A program made the translations under genes and the position numbers. The notes under the pieces were generated by a model. It was not told where the DNA came from and did no database searches. It saw only the letters and a program-made list of their open reading frames with translations. From positions 3,038,001-3,102,000 of the forward strand of contig NC_016462.1 of NCBI RefSeq assembly GCF_000226115.1: DNA of 64,000 bases. The letters are read 5' to 3'. The DNA comes from Thermothielavioides terrestris NRRL 8126. Its lineage: Eukaryota; Ascomycota; Sordariomycetes; Sordariales; Chaetomiaceae. Shown piece by piece: positions 30,481 to 39,076 of this stretch (position 1 is its first letter; the number at the start of each line of letters is the position of its first letter).

Positions 30481-30856
30481 CGGTGGTGGTTGCGGCGGTG
30501 GTGGTTGTGTCCCCACCAGCGGGGTCGACACCGACCAGCTCGCCATCGACGTAGACGCCGCCCGGGAGCGGGTGCGGCGGGTGCGGGAAGGGCACGAGCC
30601 GGACGGTGCCGATCGGCTCGACTTGCGTCGGGCTCGCTGAGGCGTAGACCACCCAGTGCGCGGAGCGGGAGTCGTCCGCGTCGAACTCGTTGGACTGCGG
30701 GACATGTTGCTCCTGGACGAAGACCTGCGAGCGCACGGTCATGGCGTCGAGGAACACGCGCGGGATGGCCTCGCGGGCCGGTTGCTCCTCTGGTGGGAGG
30801 GCGCGCTCCCAGGGGAGGGGGGTTGGCTCGAGGAACGAGATGAGTGGGGTGCCCAT
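29921..30856 (-). CDS. GNAT-family N-acetyltransferase with polythreonine insert
   Basis: This is a single exon of 311 aa from the ATG at 30856 (MGTPLISFLEPTPLPW). The frame is open further upstream but without an ATG. RSQVFVQEQHVPQSNEFDADD, SAHWVVYAS and IGTVRLVPFP form the first strands of a GNAT fold. The acetyl-CoA loop region reads KLGRLAVIRSFRKQGIAKQL, close to the R/Q-x-x-G-x-G/A signature. GLICCHAQVEAVRFWESCGF is the usual strand before the C-terminal helix. The pattern resembles ElaA-like and fungal GNAT proteins. A Thr-rich insert with a 15-residue Thr run and an acidic/Gln-rich insert extend loops of the domain. The substrate is unknown. A run of 17 A bases stands directly before the ATG on the coding strand. 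Confidence 0.85.
30437..30480. repeat. (GTA)n microsatellite coding polythreonine
   Basis: About fourteen GTA/TAG-phase units read as ACT codons on the coding strand and encode a polythreonine loop inside the acetyltransferase. Confidence 0.95.
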
Positions 30857-31854
30857 TTTTTTTTTTTTTTTTTCCTTTTCTCGCTTGTATCTCTTTCCTT
30901 GTTGCGTTTTCCCCGCTTCCTGCCTCACTGAGAGTTCGTCCTTTAGTTATTCAGCAAGGCAGAGAAGTTGCGTTGAGGAAATGTCCGGAGCCGGTAACTT
31001 TTGCGCTCAAAGATCAGAACCCCCTCGGATGAGGTTGTTGAGGATTTTAGGCTAGTGGAACCAATTGGGGCCGACGACGGTGTCAAAAGGCGTATCTCCA
31101 CCCTCGAGCAAGAGACAGAAAAATTGGCAGCTATCCCGAGCGACAAGAGTAAACGCTGAACTTCGCGGCGTCCGCAGGAGGTGCGATGTCGTCTTGCCGC
31201 TCCCGTTCACAGCAGCAGTGTTGAGCGATTGGAGCATGGGATTGAGATGGAGCGCTCTTCTTAGGTTTAAATGATAGACGGGCCCAGAGCCGTTATGGTG
31301 TGCAATCCCATGGGCTGTGGTACCCGCCCATACGGTCAGCGGGTTAAAGGGAAAGAAAGGAGCCCCTACAGGATGCCATCAGCTCTGGCCGGACCAGATT
31401 GCTTGCAAGAAAGGGCCGGTGGTGGAGCGGCAGTGAGACTGATCCGGTTGATGAGGAGCTTCCCCAGAATTTACGGGCCCTTTTGCAAATACTCAGAACT
31501 TCCCACCCCGCGTGATAAGTTTAAATCTCAGAGCAGTGAAGCAAAGGTTGTATGTCATGTGTACTTTAGCCAATTCATGAGAATCAGTTCTTATTCGAGG
31601 CCATTACCAGAACAAGGCCTTTGTGAATCTCCAGAGCACTGGTCCAGGTCAATTACTGAACCGGGTGTTGTGCTCACCCCTGGGGCTGCAGTTTCAAGTG
31701 ATGACGGCGCTCACCATTACATGTCACTTTCCGTCCTCAACTGAAACTTGAGAATGAGAAAAGACACCCGAAATTAGAATGGTGGCCACCCCTACAATGC
31801 TTAACTTGCCAGCGGAGACAGCCTTCTCTTGGCGGGGAAGAGGAGTTCTGGGGG
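30857..31854. other. Intergenic region left of the inverted-repeat element
   Basis: The region begins with a homopolymer T run (to 30873). A minus-strand frame (31052-31237) contains NGSGKTTSHLLRTP and LLLEGGDTPFDTVVGPNWF. This hints at a decayed gene, but it has no start and no continuation. A 157-codon plus frame (31271-31744) has no recognisable features. I call no gene. Confidence 0.4.
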
Positions 31855-32253
31855 CATCCGGAGGGTAGACGTTAAAGAGGTCCCGCCAAGACTAATTTCG
31901 GCCAATTGTCGGCAATGTTTTTACAGCGTTTTTACGCAACCCCGATCGCCAAGGCGTTTGCTCTATCGCCGAGGGGTTAATTCGCTAGGGGTACGGGGGC
32001 CGGCGCTAGCCCCCCGTTGGTTAGGATTCGGGTTAAGGTTAGGGTGCGAGTCAAGGTTAAGGTGTAGGTTAACTTTGTTTTCTTTTCTTTCGATTTAGTT
32101 GAGGTTTCGCAAAGTTGTTACTACAAGTCTTTGCGATTCTTCGTTGTTGATGTTGCTCGAAGTCGTCGTGGCCTTGGCGATTTGTAAATACTTGTAAGCG
32201 GTAGGTTCCGAAATTAGTCTTGGCGGGACCTCTTTAACGACGACCATCCGGAG
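31855..32253. mobile_element. MITE-like non-autonomous DNA transposon with long terminal inverted repeats
   Basis: A 381-bp interior (31864-32244) is bounded by inverted repeats. The 32-bp block at 31870-31901 (starting CGTTAAAGAGGTCCCGCC) is a perfect reverse complement of 32208-32239, and similarity extends almost to both ends. Directly outside, the 9-bp word CATCCGGAG occurs at 31855-31863 and 32245-32253 in direct orientation, as expected for a target-site duplication. A shorter inverted pair, TCGCCAAGGC, lies inside at 31946-31955 and 32171-32180. No transposase frame fits inside, so the element is non-autonomous. A 9-bp duplication with long inverted repeats is typical of Mutator-like elements; hAT elements usually give 8 bp. 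The centre holds GGTTAAGG/GGTTAGGG-type short repeats. Confidence 0.85.
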
Positions 32254-32577
32254 CCGACGGTCAATGGACACGCCTTCAGAGAACGGGCCCACGGCTCACT
32301 GGAATCGGAGACAACTCAATTCAGAGCGGGTGCTCAGAAGTCTTGTCTGCGTCTTGCAATTCCGTGCAAGAAAGAGCACCGCACGTCGCACCACTGACCG
32401 ACTGTGTTCTTGTCAGAAATTCACCATTTGCTCCCCTTTTGACGAGAGCCCTATTTGTGCCTGTTTGACAAGAATGCCATGCATCCACCAGACCGTAACG
32501 CGCAAAAGCAGCCCTGAAAAACAAGCCGTAAAATCCGTCCCGTCCCGGTCCAATATGCATTCCACCCACGCAGCCCT
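32254..32577. other. Short spacer downstream of RPS5
   Basis: These 324 bases between the transposon and the RPS5 stop codon contain no coding feature. They probably form the 3' end of the RPS5 transcript, so the transposon sits close to its terminator. Confidence 0.5.
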
Positions 32578-33505
32578 TTACCGGTTGCTCTTGGCCACAC
32601 GCTCCAGCTCGTCCTTCTTCTTGATCGCATACGAGTTGCTGCTGCCCTTGGCAGCGTTAATCAGCTCCTCGGCAAGGCACTCGGCGATGGACTTGACGTT
32701 GCGGAAGGCAGCCTCGCGGGCGCCGGTCGTGAGCAGGGCAATGGCCTGGTTGACGCGGCGCAGGGGCGAAACATCGACGGCCTGTCTCCGGACAGTACCA
32801 GCAGAGCCGATACGGGTGCTGTCTTCGCGGGGACCGCAGTTGACAATGGCGTCAACAGCGATCTGGATGGGGTTCTGGTCGGTCATGAGGTGGATCTACA
32901 CGTTTTCCGTCAGAACTCGAGCCACTTCGCGGCAGGAAACTAGACGCCCAAATCTCACAATCTCGAAGGCATGGGCGACGATGCGGACGGCCATCAGCTT
33001 CTTGCCGTTGTTGCGGCCGTGCATCATCAGCGAGTTGGTGAGGCGCTCGATGATGGGGCAGTTGGCCTTGCGGAAACGCTTGACCGCATAGCGACCGGCA
33101 GAGTGAGGGATGTAGACGGGGGAACGGATCTGGATGTAGTCGCTGCCGAGAAATAGCCCGTTAGCCTCCGATTCCAGCCAATGCAGCGATTCCCAATCAT
33201 CGGTTCCGAATGGAGCGCGACCCGTTCCGTTGTGGTTGCGATTCCAAAGTTGGAGGGGTTAGCTTACGTCAAGGAGATGTCCCGAATCTCAACATCCTCG
33301 TAGCTCCAGCGGTCTGTGATTGACGGAAAGTCAGCGTTACGTCCCTGGGTCGGTATTTGCGCTGCGATGCATCGATTGACGGTCGGAAGCTCAGCGTGCG
33401 TGGTTCGGACGTACTGAAGAGCTTGACGCTGCCAACCTCAGCGAGAACCTCCTTGGGGAGGACCTCGTAGCTGGAGGTGGCCACTTCGACTTCGCCTTCA
33501 GACAT
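32578..33505 (-). CDS. RPS5: 40S ribosomal protein S5 (uS7)
   Basis: Four exons on the minus strand (33415-33505, 33268-33313, 32959-33142 and 32578-32895) give 212 aa, the normal length. The protein begins [20 protein letters not shown] and continues [19 protein letters not shown]. The uS7 core is recognisable in [40 protein letters not shown] and [20 protein letters not shown], and it ends in [14 protein letters not shown]. It binds the 3' major domain of 18S rRNA in the small-subunit head near the E site. Introns are 101, 125 and 63 nt, with donors GTACGT, GTAAGC and GTGAGA. It diverges from RPS25, 296 bp away, which suggests shared regulation of two small-subunit proteins. Confidence 0.97.
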
Positions 33506-33801
33506 GTTTGCAATTGTCGACTGATTGCGAAACCTCGACGTGCCGGTGGGCTGAAGTTTGGGCGTAGAGGAATCGATGTTGAGCGCCGGATGCAAGCGAG
33601 TGAGTGGTCGTGAATTTTTTGGTGGCCCCGCCAGCCGTGGCCCGGGGGGTGGATCAGCCACTCACAACGCCCCATTGTGTTAGGGCTGGGTTAACCTAAA
33701 GCTCTGGCGGTCGCTGGCTCTCCGTCAGAAAAATATCCCCGCCTTTTACGCCTCGACCACCGGACTCCAATCCTTCATCAAACCACCAGACAACATCCAA
33801 A
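33506..33801. promoter_or_regulatory. Shared promoter of RPS5 and RPS25 with a TTAGGGCT (Tbf1-type) element
   Basis: The two ribosomal protein genes start 296 bp apart in opposite directions. The octamer TTAGGGCT stands at 33680-33687. In many ascomycetes outside the Saccharomyces lineage, ribosomal protein promoters carry this Tbf1-type site. The palindromic GGTTAACC follows at 33690-33697. Binding is inferred from the motif alone. Confidence 0.55.
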
Positions 33802-34243
33802 ATGGCTCCCGCGGCAGCTGGTGCGAAGAAGCAGAAGAAGAAGTGGTCGAAGGGAAAGGGTAAGCGCTGTTCTGCGCAGTCGGGTTCCGGCCGCATTGGC
33901 CCCGAAGCAACCGCTAACGCCCGTCTCGGTGAACAGTCAAGGACAAGGCCCAGCACGCCGTCATCCTTGACAAGGCCACTTCCGACAAGCTCTATAAGGA
34001 TGTCCAGTCCTACCGTCTCGTGACGGTCGCCACTCTTGTCGACAGACTGAAGATCAACGGCTCCCTCGCCCGGCGGTGCCTGAAGGACCTGGAGGAGAAG
34101 GGGCAGATTAAGCAGGTGGTGGGACACAGCAAGATGAAGATCTACAGTACGTTGCGCCTGCGGTGCAGCCTGGCCGGAAGGCCGGTTGGAGTCGTGATGC
34201 TGACGAGATGACGACAGCTCGTGCCGTTGGCGCCGCCGAGTGA
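33802..34243 (+). CDS. RPS25: 40S ribosomal protein S25 (eS25)
   Basis: Exons are 33802-33859, 33937-34146 and 34218-34243 (97 aa). The protein reads MAPAAAGAKKQKKKWSKGK, VKDKAQHAVILDKATSDKL, SYRLVTVATLVDRLKINGSL, GQIKQVVGHSKMKIY and TRAVGAAE at the end. This is the full eS25 family sequence, with its basic N-terminal tail and winged-helix core. It sits in the 40S head near the E site. The last exon codes only eight whole residues after the split Thr codon. Introns (77 and 71 nt) have GTAAGC and GTACGT donors with CTAAC and CTGAC branch sites. It is transcribed divergently from RPS5. Confidence 0.97.
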
Positions 34244-35849
34244 ACGCTCCCCCACACATCACATTGACGGACCTGGCAGGAAGGAATGCGACTTTGTTCA
34301 CGGCGGTTCGCTTGGGGCTACGGTTATTCGGGCATGGCTGCGTCTCTGGGAATGGGAATCGTTTTGCAGCTCGGTCGGTGTAGCATAGGGATCTGAAGTG
34401 CTCCAGATCCTTAGACTGGAATCGCATCAAGATACGAACAAGACCGCGACCGCCCTGCCAGGACTGGGGGTGTGATCAGACACTTGGACCATGGCCATGT
34501 TGACTTCGATGCCGGGTGCCCGTGGTGTGTCTTTGTGGAACGGGAGGGGCAGATACGAACGCTATCCCTCGCGCATGCGTGACTGTCCTGACGCAGTGCC
34601 GGGGGATGTTCGCTCTCTTCCCTTGGGGTGAGATATAACTAATCTTCTAAACAGAAGGAACTGGCATGCGGCAGTTCACGACCACATCGTGGCCAGTATG
34701 CGGGCGAGTATGACAAGCTGCCTGCAACTGATGCCGGCACCATAGAGTCGCAAGATGCACAGGCTGGCGCTCCGACTCCTCAAGAGGTGGTTGTTGACGC
34801 ACTGATACAAGCACCTGCGATTGAAACTGGCAGTGAACTGGCCATGCGAGCCGTTCTAGGAAATCACACAGTCCAAGCAAGCAGCAAGATGAGAGAACAA
34901 CGGCAAAGCATCAGCCTCGATATTAACCCCCTTGCGATGTTTCCGATGAGCGGGCGAATCCAACACGGTGTCTCAGCGTTGCCACTTGCCACCAAAGATC
35001 TGAGCAACTCGAGCAACACAGCCGGTGTTCGGTGACTGGAGCCAAACATCCTTCACCGACCTGGTCAGGGAAAGGACGGAGTGGACCCTTTGCCTCTGAG
35101 GATTGGACATCCCGCAGCCTCGAAATGCTAAACTTTTCCAGCTGGACCCAATTGGCGAAATCCCATTGGCTACGAAGGCTCCTCGGCAGCTTCGATGAGC
35201 CTCGTGAAACCGTTCAGCCGAGCAGCGCAACTTGGCCGCAAACCGCAAGATTTTTGTACCGAGATCTGACTCGGGCTCGATAAGGGGAGTGCCAGCAATT
35301 CTGGGCATGAAAGAAAGCTAAGGTTGTCTACTGTAAAGAAGCGAAGAAGAGCCTCCTGGCTATTCCGGGTATTCCGAAGTCAATGGAAGAAAAGACTATG
35401 TGATACCCTGGGAATTCGCGAAGCTTCTTGCCGGCCTTGCCAACAAGAATAGACAACACATCCGTTCTGGCCGCGCCAGTTCGCGATTGCAACACAAAGA
35501 CTGGGCCCTCGGGCTTTACCGGCATTGCAAATCCTTAGCGCCACTGGCAAGGCTGCAAGAGCGACAGTGTCGTCCAGTCGTTGCCGCGCACCCCCGTGGC
35601 TGGTTGTGGCTGGCCCGTGCGTCAAGCGCGGCCAGGGGCCGGAAAGACTCGCACCTCAAAAGCTGGTCTCTTCCGGGCCTGCTGCGAATTTTTTTCCCTC
35701 TTCCCCCCAAACTCCCAGGCTCGCAGAAATTATTTTCTCGCGACTTCCTGCATCCCGTCCATCTCCCAGACTCTCCCAGCAGAGCTTGGATTCCCCTCTC
35801 CACTCCGTTCTTTTCTCCTCAGAGTCGTCTTTGATCAGAAAAGCCAAAG
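34244..35849. other. Intergenic region with one possible orphan exon
   Basis: Most of the 1.6 kb shows nothing. At 34631-34654 there is a strong intron 3' end (ATAACTAAT branch, then CTAAACAG), followed by a 127-codon open frame to 35035 (from KELACGSSRPHRG, through APTPQEVVVDALIQAP). No matching first exon is evident. It could be part of an untranslated RPS25 3' region or a decayed gene. The last 200 bases are the CT-rich leader of the ADP/ATP carrier gene. Confidence 0.4.
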
Positions 35850-37399
35850 ATGTCGACCAAGAAGGAGGAAGTCCGGGTCCTGGGCATGCCGGTAAGTCGG
35901 TCGCGCTCCCGACGAAAATCGCTCGCCCCAATCGCGACCTGTCGGGATTTCCCCGCTGCGCGCCTCGCCATGTCGGTCGCAGTCTGCAATTGACCTCTAG
36001 AATGGGAATCGATGGCTTCTGCGACCATGGACGACTTGGCGCTGCAGTCGGCGGGTTTCGCGGGTCTGCGTGGCAGGGCCATTTTTTCGGGCGGTACTTG
36101 CAGCATCGAAGGCATGCTAACGTCTTTCGCTGTAGCCCTTCATGGCCGACTTCCTGAGTAGGTGATTTCCAGGGCATTCGCGCCCGCATTGGCGCCGAGC
36201 ACGTCGGCTACCGGTGTCGACGGCGCCTGCGCCGCAAGTTGGTCCCTGACCCGGACAAGGTGCTGACTTCAAGCTACAGTGGGTGGTGTCTCCGCCGCCG
36301 TCTCGAAGACCGCCGCTGCCCCCATTGAGCGTATCAAGCTCCTCGTCCAGAACCAGGTACGTGTTGCGCCGCGTGCTGTCCTGGGCCACATGGTGTTGAA
36401 CACGTTGGATAAGCACGGTCGACGACGTCGTTGATTCTGATGGTCGCTGTCACGTGCGAACGCATTTGATATCTGGGTGGCCTGGGCCGTGGCACCGCCG
36501 TTTGCCAATCGGGCAGCTTGCTAACAGCCCTGCAGGATGAGATGATCAAGGCTGGCCGTCTCGACCGCCGCTACACCGGCATCATCGACTGCTTCCGCCG
36601 CACCACCGCCGATGAGGGCGTCCTGGCCCTGTGGCGTGGCAATACTGCCAACGTCATCCGTTACTTCCCTACCCAGGCCCTGAACTTTGCTTTCCGCGAC
36701 AAGTTCAAGAAGATGTTCGGCTACAAGAAGGACCGCGACGGCTACTGGAAGTGGATGGCCGGCAACCTGGCCTCTGGTGGCGTAAGTCGGAGCGTATCTC
36801 GATAAAGCGTGCGGTCGCTGACGTGTGTGCTTCAGGCTGCTGGTGCCACCTCGCTCCTCTTCGTCTACTCCCTCGACTACGCTCGTACCCGTCTTGCCAA
36901 CGATGCCAAGTCGGCCAAGAAGGGCGGTGAGCGCCAGTTCAATGGTCTGATCGATGTCTACCGCAAGACCATTGCCTCGGACGGTATCGTCGGTCTGTAC
37001 CGTGGCTTCGGTCCTTCCGTTGCCGGTATCATCGTCTACCGTGGTCTCTACTTCGGCATGTACGACTCGATCAAGCCTGTCGTCCTCGTCGGCCCTCTTG
37101 CCAACAACTTCCTCGCCTCGTTCCTGCTCGGCTGGTGCGTCACCACCGGTGCCGGTATCGCCTCGTACCCTCTTGACACGGTCCGTCGTCGCATGATGAT
37201 GACCTCGGGTGAGGCCGTCAAGTACAAGAGCTCGTTTGATGCCTTCCAGCAGATCGTCGCCAAGGAGGGCGTCAAGTCTCTCTTCAAGGGTGCCGGCGCC
37301 AACATTCTCCGTGGTATTGCTGGCGCTGGTGTGCTGTCGATCTATGACCAGCTCCAGATCCTGCTCTTCGGCAAGGCCTTCAAGGGCGGCTCTGGCTAA
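35850..37399 (+). CDS. AAC: Mitochondrial ADP/ATP carrier
   Basis: Exons are 35850-35891, 36136-36157, 36280-36356, 36536-36781 and 36836-37399 (316 aa). Exon 2 is only 22 nt long and codes PFMADFL plus one base. The three carrier repeats are clear. [17 protein letters not shown] and PLDTVRRRM are the signature helices, and RRRMMM is the hallmark of ADP/ATP carriers. It exchanges cytosolic ADP for matrix ATP across the inner mitochondrial membrane. The early exons are short, with introns of 244, 122, 179 and 54 nt. The coding sequence prefers C-ending and GGT/GTC-type codons, as expected for a highly expressed gene. Confidence 0.97.
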
Positions 37400-38410
37400 A
37401 TTGCCTCCGCCACTGTACAACATCCTCTACAATGGAGGTGGTCGGGGTGTAATTGCGGTCGGAGCAGCCGGCTAGCCGAGGGGACGACGTCGGGGCATGG
37501 GGAAAGCGTTGAGCTGGGAGAACGGGGTGGATCCATCGTGACAGGCGGCAAATGCTTCTGGACGTTGGGTATCGCGGGGTACCAAAACGGGCATGTCTGG
37601 CGTTACTGGGACGCGGATGGGCCGGTCACCCGCTGTAATTTATACTCTTGAGCCATTCCCGGTGTCTTTCCTTGCTACGGTCGTGCGTGGGGTCGCCTTG
37701 CTTCGCGTGGGTGTTTCCTTTTGTTGCATGCGATTGATAGATCCCTTAGTTCTAGCCAATTCGACGGGCCATTTCCTTGACTGCTGCTCCCTTGCCCAAT
37801 TCACCGGTTAGAAGCGTCACATCGGAATACGGCCACAGCCAAAGAATCCTGAGAGTTGAACGTGAGCGAGGAGACTTACGTAAGGCACTTAAACTTCGCT
37901 CCATGACAAGTCGCGTCGCGTCTGCTGCCTTTCTCATCCACAGCAACCAGCCAGACAACAACATCACAACTCACCCTGCTCGTTTGAGGGCTCACTGACC
38001 CGCATCATTCCCTTCCGCTACCCGCTGGCCCGCTTCTGCGATTTGCAATTAAATCTTTTTTTCGGGCGTGCCCCAGATACAACAGCGAGATCTCTCCACC
38101 AGCGCTTCGGTCCCGTCACAAAAGCGCACTCCGTTCCGCCAATTGCCATCCGCGTTCCCAAATCGCTGCCGCCACCACCGTGGCCAACTTCCTCTTCACA
38201 CTCCCTCAACTATTCACCGTCAGGTCCGATACGCAGTTTTTTTTGCAAAACCTGTCGGTCTCATTTTCCCCTTATTTCCACTCGCCGCTTTCTTGTTGAA
38301 GCTCAAGCTACCCGCACCCTCAGTGAGCCTCTGCCACTTGCGCAGCGCGGCTTCGACCCTTCGCCTTCCTTCCTTCCTCCGTTTTTTACTTTTGCACATA
38401 ATCGGTGACT
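37400..38410. other. Intergenic region, no gene seen
   Basis: This region holds the carrier 3' flank and the promoter of the CENP-X-like gene. The last 350 bases are CT-rich, as in fungal leaders. There are no coding frames of note. Confidence 0.45.
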
Positions 38411-39076
38411 ATGCCGCCAAAACCACAACAACAACAACAACGACAACCGTCCGGCGCTGCGTCATCGCGCGGCCGCGGTAGCGCAACCGGCAGGCCTGCT
38501 GCGTCTGCTCCTGGCCGTTCTGGGCCTTCGGCCGGCGGGAGAGGCACGGCTGCAGCTGCCACGGCTGGGGGCGGTGGCAGCAGCAGGGGGAGGGGCGGCG
38601 GCGGCAGTACGGGCGATGCGCGTGGGAAGAGGTTGCAGCGCGGTGGGCGGGTAGAGGAGGGCGATGGGCGAGAGGAGGACGTTGACATAGATGAGGAGCG
38701 GGATGGGGATGAGCTTGAGGGAGGGGATGGTGGTGGTGGTGATGAGGTGGAGGGAGTGGAGGAGGAGAAGGAGGAGGAGGAGGAGGAGCGGGAGAAGATC
38801 CCGCCGGAGCTGTTGACGAGGATTTTGCATGAGTTCTTTGAGAAGGAGGGCACGAGGATTACGCGCGACGCGAACGCGGCCGTGGCGAGGTATATGGATG
38901 TGTTCGTGAGGGAGGCAATTGCTCGGGCGGCGGTGGAGAGGGCCAGCGGGTTTCTGGAGGTGAGTTTTGTTGAGGCTGTTTGCGTGAGTGGAGGGTTCTC
39001 GGGGGCCGAGCGCGCTAACGGTGGGCAGGTTGAGGATCTGGAGAAGATCGCGCCGCAGTTGTTGATGGATCTGTGA
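38411..39076 (+). CDS. MHF2: CENP-X/MHF2 histone-fold protein with long disordered N-terminus
   Basis: Exons are 38411-38959 and 39029-39076 (198 aa). The C-terminal 75 residues form a histone fold of the CENP-X (STRA13/Mhf2) type: IPPELLTRILHEFFEKEGTR, ITRDANAAVARYMDVFVREA and GFLE joined to VEDLEKIAPQLLMDL. It pairs with CENP-S/Mhf1 to form a tetramer that binds branched DNA with the FANCM/Mph1 helicase and also takes part in kinetochores. The first 130 residues are Gly/Arg-, then Asp/Glu-rich and probably disordered; most orthologues are little more than the histone fold. The 69-nt intron (GTGAGT...GGGCAG) is a multiple of three and stop-free, so unspliced RNA would still code, with 23 extra residues before the last helix. 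Confidence 0.88.
   Translation: MPPKPQQQQQRQPSGAASSRGRGSATGRPAASAPGRSGPSAGGRGTAAAATAGGGGSSRGRGGGGSTGDARGKRLQRGGRVEEGDGREEDVDIDEERDGDELEGGDGGGGDEVEGVEEEKEEEEEEREKIPPELLTRILHEFFEKEGTRITRDANAAVARYMDVFVREAIARAAVERASGFLEVSFVEAVCVSGGFSGAERANGGQVEDLEKIAPQLLMDL

Noticed and set aside
31271..31744. 157-codon plus-strand frame beside the transposon
   Set aside because: No domain, no splice signals and no coding-like composition; probably chance.
36521..37423. 300-codon minus-strand frame
   Set aside because: It is the antisense of the ADP/ATP carrier exons, produced by codon bias, and has no family features.
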